A stretch of 64,000 nucleotides of DNA from Jaltomata sinuosa (GCA_003996215.1 QJPP01000665.1:1-64000), one strand, 5' to 3'; positions 36,582 through 48,530 are shown, counted from the first letter of the stretch. Made by a program: numbers and translations. The notes: a model not told the origin generated them from the sequence alone.

Positions 36582-38645
36582 ATGGCACGTACAAGATTGT
36601 CGAAGTCGGGCAGAGATGAGCCTCTAACTCCAGCTAGGGGTCGGGGAGGTTATAGAGGTAGGGGTCAAGGACGTCCTCGAGGAGCGGCGGTTGCTATTGT
36701 TAATATAGGGCCCGAGCATGATCATGAGCCATACTTTGCTCTCGAGCAGCATGTGGACCAGGGAGTAGCCCAGGTACCACCAACTCCAGTGCCAGCTTCA
36801 ACCCCAGATTAGTCTTCAGATATTCGGGGCTTACTGTTACAGTTGTTGGGTATGATTAGAGAGTGGCCTTCTAAGGCAGCACAGACATCCACTCAGGGGG
36901 TAGCCCTTGGTGCACCGAGTTTAGAAGCGTAGCCTGTTACTGTGGCTCCCCATGTTGAGGTTGTTCTAGTCCCATTAGCTGCACAGCCTCTTGCTCCTCG
37001 TTCAGCTATGACAGAGATAGAGCAGAAGGCGTTGGGTAGATTCTTGAGATTGGCACCTCCGAGGTTTGCTGGTACTTTTGGGAAGGACCCCCATGACTTT
37101 ATTACTACTTGTGAGGAGATGCTTCACCATCTGGTGTTGTTGGAGACTCATGGGGTTGGCTATACTACATATCAGCTGGAGGGCCTAGCAAAGTTATGGT
37201 GGAGGGCCCAGGTTGCTTGCAGAACATCATCGTCATCTCCTTTGACTTGGTCTGAGTTTTATGAGGCCTTTATGGCCAAGTTCTTACCTCAAAGTGACAG
37301 AGAGAGGCAAATAGAGGAGTTCACTAGACTTACTCAGGATACCATGACCGTCTCAGAGTACGAGACTCATTTCCATCAGCTTGCTCTATTTGAGGCCATG
37401 ATTATGCCTACTGAGTCTGACAGAGTTCGTAGATTTGTTTGGGGGCTATGGAGAGAGTTTACAGAGCCTGCAAAGATATTGGTTGCTAGTGGTCGGTCAT
37501 TCCAGGCTATTGCGGACTATGCACATACTGTAGAGGATTCACGTTGTCATGACACCGGGGCTAGAGATAAGAGGCCTCAATATTAGGGTAGCTACAGTGG
37601 TTTTCGTTATGGTTGTAGGGGTTCAGGCTAGTGGGGCTGAGTTTATTAGCCACAGAGGTACCAGTAGGGGTGGGCATAAATACCGAAAAAACGAAAAACC
37701 AAACCGAACCCAACTAATTCAGTTTTTCGGTTTTTCAGTTTTTCGGTTTAGTTTCGGTTCTATTTTTAAAAAAAAATTCGGTATTCGATTCATTTTTTGG
37801 TTTTAGGATACCGGTTTTTTGGTTTAACCAAATTTTTTTTAATTTCAATATTTTAAAAAAAAAATTCATACAACCAAATATAGAAAATGACTTATTTTCA
37901 TCCTACCAAACCCACTCTTTTAAGTTTCTGAAAATTCTATATTAAACTCTTGCATTGTTACTCATTTTCTTTTGGGCCTCAGGTAGGCCCAGCTCTCCTT
38001 GGGCCTGTGTTTCTGCATTCTGTCTCTTAGTGGACTTGTAATACATCACGTAAAGTAGCAGTTGGTCTAGTCCAAGAGCAGTTCCCATAGAATTTGGTAC
38101 CTAAACAAAGAAGAGAAAATCGACCCATTAAGAAGGCCCAGAATCAAAAAAACTGAAATTGATAAACCAAAACTGAACCGAACCAAATTTGGAAAAACTG
38201 AACCGAACCAAATTAATTTCGGTTCGGTTTTTGGTACCCCTTTCTCATAATCGAAAAAACCGAATCAAAATTTTGAAAAATCAAACAGAATAACCGAATG
38301 CCCACCCCTAGGTACCAGGGTCAGTCTAGTCGACCCGGTTCAGGTTTCACTTCAGCCTTTGGGTTCTTGATTTGAGTAGTGTTAGAGCAGTCAGCATTGT
38401 CACAGTGGTTAGTCTTCGAGAGGTACTACTTCTGGGGCATCAGGCTAAGGTGGCCACACAGGTTCAGCGGGTTCATCTCAGCAGGGTGGGCCGTCAAGGT
38501 CTTGCTATGAGTGTAGAGTCAACGGTTATTTTGCCAGAGATTACCCCCAGCAGAGTACAGCCTTCTATGAGTGCAGAGTTAGTGGTCATTTTGCTATAGA
38601 TTTCCCCCAGCGGGGTATAGTTCAGTCAACCGCTCCGCCGGCTCA
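36582..38645 (+). pseudogene. Element P: broken gag, split by a MITE
   Basis: ATG at 36582 (MARTRLSKSGRDEP) directly follows TTCCGCAG. A Gly/Arg-rich N-terminus (ARGRGGYRGRGQGRPRG) is followed in the same frame, past TAG stops at 36810 and 36930, by the capsid core: FLRLAPPRFAGTFGKDPHDF, YQLEGLAKLWW, EFYEAFMAKFLPQ, DTMTVSEYETHFHQLA and RVRRFVWGL. A TAG at 37584 and then the MITE at 37665 interrupt it. Downstream, two tandem zinc knuckles near 38500 and 38560 are decayed (CYECRVNGYFARDY and FYECRVSGHFAIDF), each missing Cys or His ligands. The stops fit CAG-to-TAG changes. Confidence 0.9.
37665..38310. mobile_element. hAT-like MITE in gag of element P
   Basis: A 646-bp AT-rich element bounded by perfect 13-base inverted repeats TAGGGGTGGGCAT and ATGCCCACCCCTA. 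The 8-base direct duplication GGTACCAG flanks it (37657-37664 and 38311-38318), the size expected for hAT transposons. The ends carry many copies of AACCGAA and TCGGTTTT words, so each half is itself repetitive and the two halves can fold back. No transposase is encoded. The middle (37960-38110) is unique-looking and mentions no known domain. Confidence 0.93.
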
Positions 38646-38699
38646 ACCTATTTGCTCAGTTTAGCCATCGACTTGAGGAGGTAGTGGTCAGGGTAGATA

Positions 38700-39235
38700 T
38701 GGTGGCCCATGAGACAGAGGGATGGCGGTCGGTTAGGTAGTGATCGCCGTCAGTTGTATGCGATCCCTGGGAGACTGGAGGCAGAGGCCTCAGATACTGT
38801 GATCACACGTATAATTTCTATATGCCATCGACCAACTTATGCTTTATTTAATCCTGGATCTACATGTTTGTTTATATGTATCTGCCTATATTGTGCCTTG
38901 TTTAGGGTTGGCTAGTGAGCCGTTATCTGTTCTTGGTTCTATTTTGACCCCAGTAGGAGATTCTTTAGTAGTGGATTGGATTGTGAGATCTTGCATGATA
39001 TTTGTTGGTGATTTGGAGACATAGGGTGATTTGATGATACTTGATACGTTAGATTTGATGTGATACTGGGAATGGACTGGTTATCCCCTCACCGTGCAAT
39101 TTTGGATTGTTATGCCAAGACTATTACCATCACTGTGCCTAGTGTATTCCCGGTTGTAAGGCAGGGTTCTGTTAGCCCCACACCGTTTGGGATCATCTCT
39201 TGTCTTCGAGCTAGGAAACTGATTTTGGAGGGTGT
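38700..39235 (+). pseudogene. Element P: broken aspartic protease
   Basis: The active-site segment reads ALFNPGST at 38841-38864: the catalytic Asp is Asn (GAT to AAT), which alone would kill the enzyme. After several stops and frame changes the hallmark [19 protein letters not shown] is read from 39054. Upstream, a Gly/Arg-rich spacer links it to gag. Confidence 0.85.
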
Positions 39236-40370
39236 TTGGCTTACTTATCATATTTCCGAGAGGCTAGTGCCGACCCTTTTTCCTCTGAATTTGTTCCTGT
39301 GGTTAGAGACTTCCTAGATGTGTTCCCTACTGACCTGCCAAGCCTTCCACCTGAGAGAGATATTGATTTCACTATTGAGTTAGAGCCGGGCACCAGGCCT
39401 ATTTCTATTTCTCCCTACCGTATGGCTCCAACTAAGTTGAGAGAGCTTAAGGAGAAGCTCCAGGATTTGTTAGCTAAGGGTTTCATTAGACCGAGTGTGT
39501 CGCCTTGGGGTGCTCCTGCTCTATTTGTTAAGATAAAGGATGGGTCGATGCGGATCTGTATTGATTATTGGCAGCTAAATAGGGTTACTGTGAGGAATGG
39601 GTATCCGATGCCATGATTGATGATTTATTTGATTAGCTCCAGGGTTCAGCCATGTTTTTTAAGATAGATTTAAGGTCAGGCTACCATCAGTTGGGGATTA
39701 GGGCGGAGGACATCCCTAAGACAGCATTCAGGACACATTACGACCATTATGATTTCATGGTAATGTCTTTTGGGTTGACTAATGCCCCCGCAGCTTTCAT
39801 AAATCTGATGCACAGGGTGCTTAGCCTGTATTTGGACTCCTTTGTGATAGTCTTCATAGACGACATTCTGATATACTCGCAGAGTAGAGATGAGCATGAG
39901 CAGCACTTGAGGGTTATACTCCAGACTTTGAGAGATCATCGGCTTAATACCAATTTCTCAAAGTGCGAGTTTTGGCTTGAGTCAGTTGCATTCCTAGGAC
40001 ACGTGGTGTCTAAGGATGGTATTAGAGTAGATCCGAGTAAGATTTTAGCAGTCCGTGATTGGCCTAGACCTACTACTCCTACTGAGGTTCGCAGCTTTAT
40101 TGGGTTAGCCGGGTACTACAGACGGTTCGTAGAGGGGTTTTCTTCCATAGCATCACCTTTGACTAGGCTGACTTGGAAGGATATCCCATTTCAGTGGTCA
40201 GATCAGTGCGAGGATAGCTTCCAGAGGCTTAAGGCCTTGTTGACTTCAGCTCTTATATTGACTTTGCTGGTTGAGGGTCAGAGTTTCTCTGTGTATTGTG
40301 ATACTTCTGGGGTTGGTCTTGGTTGTGTGTTGATGAAGCAGGGTCGTGTCATTGCATATGCATCGAGGTA
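39236..40370 (+). pseudogene. Element P: reverse transcriptase, nearly continuous
   Basis: Two long frames cover the domain. 39236-39616 holds [40 protein letters not shown] and [20 protein letters not shown]. After a frame change, 39652-40371 holds [37 protein letters not shown], the catalytic [10 protein letters not shown] at 39850 with both Asp, [31 protein letters not shown] and the start of RNase H ([20 protein letters not shown]). This is the best-preserved pol segment of the window. It ends at TAG 40369, from CAG of the usual SRQLK. Confidence 0.93.
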
Positions 40371-40680
40371 GTTGAAGGTTCACGAGCGCACTACCCCACC
40401 CATGATTTGGAGTTGGCAACGGTAGTTTTTGCGCTCAAGATCTAGAGGCACTACTTATATGAAGTTCATTATGAGATATTCACCGATCACCGTAGTCTTC
40501 AGTACATTATGAGTCAGCGAGAGCTGAACTCGAGGCAGAGGAGATGGATTGAGTTGCTAAAGGACTATGATTTCACTATTTTGTACCATCTGGGCAAGGC
40601 AAACGTGGTAGCATATGCCTTGAGTAGGAAGGCGATGAGTATGGGCAGCCTAGCTTCACTTTCAGTTTCTGAGTGACCGT
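40371..40680 (+). pseudogene. Element P: RNase H, second half
   Basis: A frame change and a missing base in HERTTPPM (compare HEKNYPTH in T) follow the TAG. The Glu motif is decayed. [17 protein letters not shown] and [20 protein letters not shown] are legible near 40480-40620. The Asp of the usual VVADALSR motif is Tyr. Confidence 0.8.
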
Positions 40681-40739
40681 TGTCCTTGGACATCCAATCC
40701 TTGGATAAACGCTTGGTTAGGCTTCATTTGTCGGATCCC

Positions 40740-41396
40740 AATTGAATTCTTGCCAGTGTTGAGGTTCGGTCTACTCTTGTTGATCAGATACAGAGCCGTC
40801 AATTTAATGATCAGCGATTGTGTGACCTTCAAGATCAAGTTGTTCAGGGTGAGGCCAACTGGGCTACTCTAGATTCATATGGGGTTCTGAGGTTTGGTGG
40901 TCGACTTTGTGTTTCGAGGGTTGGTGATTTAATTCAGTTGATACTCTATGAAGCACATTGTTCTAGATACTCCATCCATCCTGGTGCGGTGAAGATGTAT
41001 AGAGACTTGATACAGCTTTACTGGTAGAGTGGTATGAAGCGAGATGTAGCAGAGTTCGTATCTCAGTGCTTGAACTGTCAGCAGGTGAAGTTCGATCACA
41101 TGAGACCTGGTGGGTTGATGCAGCGACTTCCCATTCCTGAGTGGAAGTGGGAAGGTATTACTATGGATTTGTGGTTGGTTGGCCTCGTATCTCCAGGGGT
41201 TTTGATTCCATTTGGGTGGTTGTGGATCGGCTGACTAAGTCAGCCCATTTCTTGCCAGTTCAGAATTCTTACAGTGCCAAGAGGTTAGCTCAATATCCGT
41301 GAGGTTGTTCGGTTGCATGGGGTATGAGCTTCTATCATTTCAGCTCACGGCACTCAGTTCACATCTCAGTTTTGGAGATCTATTCAGCGAGATTAG
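40740..41396 (+). pseudogene. Element P: truncated integrase
   Basis: The HHCC finger is intact in sequence ([12 protein letters not shown] ... CLNCQQVKFDH, 40955-41100), broken only by TAG at 41026 (TGG to TAG). The first catalytic Asp is present (MDL at 41166). The second lies in ISAHGTQFTS, where Asp is replaced by Ala (41343). Sequence stops after FTSQFWR near 41396, before the catalytic Glu, and jumps to ACGAAAGTCC, the pre-LTR sequence. The C-terminal part and any chromodomain are deleted. Confidence 0.88.
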
Positions 41397-41425
41397 GTAC
41401 GAAAGTCCTTTTTTGTAGTGGATGA
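41397..41425 (+). other. Pre-LTR segment of element P
   Basis: GGTACGAAAGTCCTTTTTTG then TAGTGGATGA abuts the 3' LTR; the same words precede the LTRs of A (2306-2332) and M. It is the likely plus-strand priming region of this family, though it is not a classical purine run. Confidence 0.6.
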
Positions 41426-44400
41426 TGCAATGATCCTTCCGGTCATTTTCACGTTTATGCCTTCTTTGTATTGCTAGATCTTTCTTGTAGTGACCCCAAG
41501 TCATTTATGACTTGCTGGGACTGTTGGTACGGTGCCCTGGTCGTTCGTTTGGTCGTTTTGGTCGTTTGCCTATTTTAGAGCCTTAACTTAGAATATCATT
41601 GACTTTAGTCAACATTCTTGGTAAACATGCTTGGAATTGAATTCCGACAGTTCCGTTAGCTCCAAAGCATGGATTTTGGTCTGGGTGGACCCTGGGTCAG
41701 GTTCTGGGAGCTTTCAGTTTAGTTTTGTATGGGTTTTTGTGTTTTAGCCAAGTTGAACTTAAAAGTTTAACTTTGGTCAACATTCATAGAAGACGCCTCG
41801 GATGGAAATTATGTATGCGCTATTAGCTCCGAAATGTCGACTTTGGGCAAGGGGAATCTTTGGTTTGGGTCCCGGGGCTTCTGGACTTGTTTTGGGGTAT
41901 TAAGTTCCGAGTTAATTTTGAGCATAGGGCCCACTTTTCCTTAAAATGATCTCCGTTGGTAAATTTGTTAATTCCATTGAGTCCAAAATGTCGTTTTCAC
42001 TCAAATAGCTCTATTGGTTTGTGAGTATCGGGTTCCTTTTGTACCCAAAATTCCCCGTAGAAGTTTAAAAAATTGTAGATTTTTCTATTGCGGGCCAGCT
42101 TTAAATAGTTGTTGGCAGCTTTATTTTCAGATTTTGCTCTCATTTTTCCAACTCGTTTTCCCCAGCATTTTTACACCAAATTCCTTCACATCTTTACCTG
42201 CTCTTACCCATAACTTGGAGGAATAATTATTGCTAATCCGGGTGTGTTTCTTGACCTCGTGAATAGGTAAAATCTCTTGTTAACTTTCGTTAATTTCCAC
42301 AAATTTCATTCTTTAAATTCTTATTTTTCACGATTTTCAGCTTATTTCTTTCACTTCTTTCAACTCCAACTTCATTTTTTCTCAACTCTAATTACTCAAG
42401 AACAGTGTGGGCTCGTGGGAATTCTCCAAATTATCGTTAATTTCGCTCTTTTATCGTTGGTAAGCCTCTTCTTCTTCAAGCCTTGTTCTTCTCTTCAAGC
42501 TCAAAAACCTTCATGGTTGAGGCTCTTACAAGCCTGGATTTTCTTGGATTAAAGCTGCGTTGGAGAACTTGATTGTTCGTGGTAGCTATAGTTCTGGTCC
42601 GTGGTCGATTCTTGCTTCCAAATTGGTACGTTTCCGCCCTTGAAAATCATAATTATCCACTTTTGTTCTCATGAAGTAGTACTACTTCAGGGCTGTTTTG
42701 AGCCCCGAAATGAACTCCATTTGCGCTCAAATTTTTAGCATGGGTTCCTAAATTCACCGCGGATATAATTGTGAATTTTATTTTCTGTTTTGCTGTGCAA
42801 GCTTTGAGGGTCATATTTTGACCTGATTTTCGGCCCGATTTTTCGTATAGCAATATGGGTGTCGTTCTTTCGTCTTGACACCTAGAATATATTCTTGATA
42901 GTGCGGAAGCTTTCTGAGGCTGTTCAGAAGGGAAAGGCACACGAGTGACGGTTCATATTTGCAGTTCGGACCCGAAGTAGGTTACGGTTTAAACTCTTTA
43001 GACTTCGCATATATAGAATAAAATTGTACTATTGGGAATCCTTGGGTTGGATTTACTAGTTGGTACCACAGACCTAGACCGCTTTATTCATGTCTGATTC
43101 CTTTTTTTCCTTCGATGGTTGTAGTATTTGCTATAGATGATATTATCACCCCTGTGGTCTTATGTGGCCTTGTTTGACTCTGGAACATAGATGGTGGGTT
43201 ATATAGGAATGTCTGTGAGTTCCACGCATCGTTATTATTGTTGTAGAGCTGGCTATCTGTGCTGTAGAATGACTGGAGCCTGTTTAGGGCCTATAGGTTG
43301 ATTGTGGGCTGGAGGCCACTGTTATGATTGTGTATACTATTCATCATGCATATAGAGGGAATTTTTTCATGATTTTACTATGATTTTGGCTTCGAGCCTA
43401 CTATTACTGAATTTTTAAACCTTGCATGGCCCGTGGGGCCTATTTTCGATAAAAATGATTGAAAAGGGTTTGATACTATCTTAATGGATCTTCTTAGGGT
43501 ACGGGGGAATTAAAGGATGTTTTATAACTATTTTCACTTACAGTAGACTCGGCGAGATCGAGCGCTAGACTTGTTTTACTACAAGTTCTGGGGTGATGCT
43601 AAACTCGACAGGGCCGTGCACTAGGACTATTTGACTTATTGATTTAGACCTGGATACTCTCTGGGAGCTTTACTTGGGGATTTTCAAGATTGCGGGGCAT
43701 CTAGCATGTTGGTCGGGGGCCTACATGGACCTTGCTATTCTGGACCAGAGGATACGTGCTGCGAGTGTCGGAGGGGAGTATACGGCATAGTAAAGGTATA
43801 CGGGTGTGACCTTTCATAGATCCCATCTGTTGTGCCTTATAGGACGCCAGAAGCAGGTAACATACAGTACTACTATCACTCTTGTCTTAGCATAGCATGT
43901 CAGACCATTCATTTGTGCGACGTTCCACCCTTGTTTGATGTTTGTTGATTGTACGCTCCAGTAGTATGGGATGTCGGAGGGTTTGTCTTCACTTGTTTGT
44001 GTTCCTTAGGTGTATGGGAGCCCGTGGGACTGTAGGTAAACTTATTGTTACTATTTTGCTCTATTGGTTCCTATTGTGGTTCTTATGACTTTGGATATTG
44101 TTAAGGTTAAACTTGGGCTTCCAGCTGTTAAATTCTTGACTTGAGATTGCATGCTTAGTTGGGTTATCATTCCATGTATTCGAGCATGTTTATTGTTTTC
44201 TTACTCTCCTTCTCTATTCGTTGAGGTTACTGGTGTACCGCTTGCTTTCTAAACTCTTCTTTATATACTTGTTGTTGCGAGGATCTCGGTTTCTTTCGCC
44301 TGTGATGTGGATTCTTTTAGCTAACCATATGTATTGTTCCTACTTGTTTTCCTTCTGTTCTAGCTTCCGTGTACTTATTTGTTGCCTTCTATGACTAATT

Positions 44401-44951
44401 GTTTTCTATTCTGCTTATTACTGCTCATTTATCTTATATGTGCCCAGTCGACCTATGATACCTACTGAGTACCGGTTGCTTTGTAATTGGTGCTTATACT
44501 ACACTCTGCATCTTCTGGTGCAGATCCTAGTATGGGCCATCATCGTTATCTCGTTAGAGACTCATGCGAGGAGCTGTTTTTGAGATATTTCAGACTGAGG
44601 GTGAGCTCTTGGCGACCAGAGCTTAGCTTTTAGTTATTTTTTATATCATGTACTCTATTACTACTCGGAGACATCTGTATATATTGTTTTAGATCCTTTG
44701 TACTCCTTATATGTAGTTGTGGCTCTATACTATGATACCAGGTTTTGAAGTTTTGATTTAGCTTCCGCAGATGTATATATATATTCTTGTATCTACTTTC
44801 TTCAACTTATTTTCCTTGCTTTCTTTTATTTATATCATTTCTCCGCTAAAGTGTTAGATGGTAACCCATTACTAACTGTTCTGGGCTATGGAGATTGGTT
44901 TGCCTACTGGGGGTTATAGGTACTATCATGATCGAGAAATCGAGTCGTGAC
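41426..44951 (+). repeat. 3' LTR of element P
   Basis: Starts TGCAATGATCC (a decayed TGTAATGACCC) and ends GAGTCGTGAC. The final A of the family terminus TGACA is not present before element O starts at 44952. It is colinear with 32857-36369. Confidence 0.93.
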
Positions 44952-45631
44952 TGTTGACACCCAATTTTTACCCTCCACATTACGAATTAATCTTGAGCCT
45001 TTTTGAATTTCAAACAATTCTGGAAATAATTGTTTTGCAAAAAGGGATAAAATATTTTCCAAACCGGCTTTATAATAGTTCTGAGTAATAATTTATATAT
45101 TTCATATTTAATTATGTGAAATTTATATAAGTTTACTTAAAGACTATTTTAAAGTCTAATTTCATAAGAAAATCTTTTTTAAAAGATTAAATGCATAATT
45201 TTCCTCCAAATTGATTAAAATCAGAAGTTAATTGAATAAATTAATTGCATAATTGTTAAAAGAGGAAATCATGTGTTAAGTACAATAATTATTTTGAATT
45301 GTTTTGATTTATTAAAGCTCGAGTTTAGATTTAATTAATTCATCTTTATTCATATTCTAGCCTAACTCTTTAATCATTTAAAACCTAGCCGAATTCCCTC
45401 AATTTCCTCCCAAATTGGCTATTCCTTAAACTTAAAATGGCCATATTTTGTAAATGTAGCCATATTCTAAATACCCCTTTAAACCATTTTTTTCAGCCAA
45501 CATAATGGCCCAACAACACAAAACACTTCCATCCGCCCAAGCCCACTCAAATTTCGCTCAAGACCCGCTCTGACCCGGCCCACTCCTTCACACCCTTATC
45601 TCAACTCTCTCTTTTTTTCTCCAAATAACAG

Positions 45632-45823
45632 ATGACCAAACAACTCCTTATCTTTCTCTCTTTCTCCATCTCTCTCTCACAAACGATGACCAAACCCAAA
45701 AACCCTAACAAACCCAGTACATTCCCAATGTTTCCATTTGCAGAAGTGACAAACAAACTCAGCTTCAACAATGCCTCAACCCCATCAAAATTCCCAAACA
45801 CCTTCTACTCTCCGTCAAGATGA
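45632..45823 (+). other. Small ORF kept in both LTRs of element O
   Basis: A 63-codon frame whose N-terminus is hydrophobic and signal-peptide-like (MTKQLLIFLSFSISLSQT). The copy at 60394-60585 has the same length and frame, with around ten residue differences. It lies upstream of the TATA box, so the LTR promoter would not read it. A minus-strand frame overlaps it (45601-45801). It may be only chance plus the recent common origin of the two LTRs. Confidence 0.25.
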
Positions 45824-46036
45824 CGAGCTGGCAATCTCGAAGCTTCTAGAAATCACCTACCTTGCTTCTCTTAACGTCCCTCTCTCAAAATCGTGGAAAG
45901 ATCACTGAAATGCATACTACTACAGTATATACGTGGTTAAATCAGAGAAAATTTGATTGGAATTTCAAATTTCCCCCAAGGTTTTACCCGATTCTACCCT
46001 TCAGATTTCTCCCCCAAAATTCGCCCTAGAAATTCC

Positions 46037-46044
46037 TATATAAA
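46037..46044 (+). promoter_or_regulatory. TATA box of element O 5' LTR
   Basis: CCTATATAAACC is the strongest TATA match in the LTR and is kept at 60806-60813 in the other copy. A GAGGAAAGGAATAGGGG stretch follows where transcription would start. Confidence 0.6.
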
Positions 46045-48512
46045 CCGCTCATGAGGAAAGGAATAGGGGATGGCTTTCGATTTTCTTGGGTTTTCTTTGG
46101 AGAACCATTCTCTAAACCCATCAAAGAAGTCAAAAGTTTCAGAGGAATAAAACCTAAAAGTTCATGTTTCTTCTAGCAAAACAAGCTGAGTTTCGGTGGT
46201 GAGTCAAGGCCCCAACGAAGCCTCATTGTCCCAGTTGCTGCTCTGTAAAAGGTAAACTCGTCCTTCCTTCATTCGTGTCCATGTTGTTTTAAAAGTAGCG
46301 TAGTTATGTGAGTTGTTCTTTTGTCAAGAATATTCATCTGTTTGTTGTGACTTCCTTCCATTCTTGATAGTGTGACAACAGGTTTTTGGTTGATTTTTTT
46401 TCTCTTGCTTGAATTTATTGAGATTTAGGTTGGTTTTGAGACTGGTTTTGTTTGCAATGATGTGATTATGATAGAAATTTTAGATAAGTGTTCAAAGTTT
46501 CACTTGTATGAATTTGTTATCTATGTTTCTGTCTAAATGTTGTTGGTGAAAAGATTTCCCCTTAAAAGGATTAATTAAACATGAACTAAGTTAACTCAAG
46601 AAGGGTTCGTTCAATTTTCATTACTCTCTAATGTTGTTTGATGGTATGTGATCTTATTTCATCATAACCATTTTATGCCTCTAGCAACCTAAGTTTAACG
46701 CACTAATTCTTTCTCGAGTTCAGGGTGATGATAGAACAAGACTCTTGAAAATCTTCGTTTCTTTGTCTCAAAAGATGGGAAGTTGATTGTATCTCTATTG
46801 TTTGTATTTTAGTAAATCCTATGCTATATCAATGAATGTTAACTTGGCTCCCCCTTTCCCTTTTTTTTTCCTTTCTGCTTCGTGTTAGTCTTAGGTGTGA
46901 ATTGATAATTTGGTCTTAACACTACTTGGGATCTGTTTAGCTGGATTCATGTCAAATAGTTTAGTTGTGTCCTTATTCTGTGCTTACTATTTTGTCGATC
47001 ATCTTTGAGTTGAAATTAGTGTCATTTAAGGCTGATTTGAGGTATATTTTAAAGGACTGGTTTATCAAATGTGAATAGAAATAGCCTTGTCTCTCTATTT
47101 TCTGTTCTTCTACCCTTTCCCTCTTCCTCTTTATGAAGCATGCTATTTGGCAAATGGGTAATGTCCTGTAGCTACTACGTCAATGTCCCAGTTGAGTTTT
47201 GTTAAAAAGCATCCTTTTTTTCTCCTTGTTTAGCCTAGAACATCACCTGATTTGGTTGCTTTATATTTTGGCATTCTTGTTGTTAGACATTATGTAAATC
47301 AGATCCTGTGTTAGAATCAGTATGATTTAACATAAATTAAGTTCCCAACGTGTTACTTCATAAGAATTGTCTAAGCTAAATCAGCATATCTTTCTATGAT
47401 TCTTGGTTATCTCTTGGGAGCTCATTGGAAGTCACTGCTCTTTTTCTATTCATTAGTCATAGCTATGTGTGTGATTGAGTGTGGTATGTAACAAGTCTCT
47501 CATTTACTCGTTGTTTTGTAGATATTAATTATTGCTTTTCTTTGATTGCATGAACAACCCATCCGAGTCCTGTTAGACTCTTTTCGATACCTTGCATTTC
47601 TTGAGTTGGGGCCGAAACCAAATTCTTTCGAGCCAATTCAGCTTTCCCATGGTGAAGGAAATGAGATGCCAAAAAATGGGCTTAAATCCCACCAGGTGTA
47701 GTAGAAGCAGCAGTCCAAAATGGACTAAAGAAATTTAAAGATATTGGGCCAAAGCCCACAAGTTTAAGCAGCAGCAGAGGAAGACCCAAAAAGGGACTTG
47801 AAGGGAATGGGCCACAAAGCCCAAATTTAGTTTAGGACAGATTGGACTGAAAGTCCAAATTAATTGGGCCAAAGGGCTTAATTACCTCTCTTACTCTTTA
47901 ACTCCTTATGTTTTGTTAGTATAGAATTATTTCTTGTATTAATTGAACTCTAATTTTTAAACTTAGTTGAATTACTCCCTAATGAATAGACGTTTTTTCT
48001 GTTAATCACTTTTGTTTCTATCGTATAAAAAATGATTAAATGTTTTGTGTTTTAAATTGTCAAAGAACTAGCGGGTTTCCTTCTTCCTTTAAATAAACTT
48101 TTCATGTGTTTCTCAAAAACATTTCTAAAAATGTATAGCAATCTTTCTTTTTATCAAGTCATATCTTTCGTGTTTCCTAAAATCAAAACAAGGTGTTTTA
48201 TCAAAAATACAAAGTGTTTTCAAAGTTAGTCAGAAATAAGTTATTTTCAAACAAGTCTGGATAACCGCGAGTTAGCGGATATCTCGAGTGCCTTCAAAAC
48301 CTTCTCGGGATATTAATTTGAATCCTTACCCTTAATCTTTTAATTTTTTAAAGTTATATATGTTTTAGCTTTAAAAGATTTTATAATTTTTTCTTGGTTT
48401 TACTTTATAAAACTAAGTGGCGACTCTTCTTTTAAATTGAAAATGTTTTGGAAACTTTAACTATATTTTTGAAATGATTTTCAAATAAAGTCATTTTTCT
48501 CGAAAACAGAAA

Positions 48513-48530
48513 TGGTGACTCTGCTGGGGA
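48513..48530 (+). other. Primer-binding site of element O (tRNA-Arg type)
   Basis: TGGTGACTCTGCTGGGGA lies four bases after the LTR end. Ogre elements use an arginine tRNA and have a near-identical site (TGGCGACTCCGCTGGGGA as I recall it); the two differences here are both C to T. Confidence 0.8.

Larger units (their letters stand above)
32857..44951 (+). mobile_element. Element P: gypsy retrotransposon inserted in M's LTR
   Basis: A 12.1-kb plus-strand element of the A/M family with two LTRs of about 3.5 kb, a primer site, gag split by a MITE, protease, RT, RNase H and an integrase cut off in its core. It lacks the roughly 2 kb of 3' untranslated sequence found in A and M. The left duplication is CGTGA. 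The right one is not visible because element O begins at 44952. Confidence 0.92.
44952..48508 (+). repeat. 5' LTR of element O
   Basis: 3557 bases from TGTTGACACCC to CGAAAACA. The equivalent of 44952-47689 is repeated at 59717-62459. Landmarks are the 63-codon frame at 45632, TATA box at 46037, a probable donor site at AAAAGGTAAAC (46247-46257), and the terminal block AACTAAGTGGCGACTCTT near 48415. Confidence 0.93.

Noticed and set aside
48513..48530. tRNA-like sequence
   Set aside because: Only the 18-base primer complement is present, not a tRNA gene. The same holds for the sites at 20453, 24103 and 36373.
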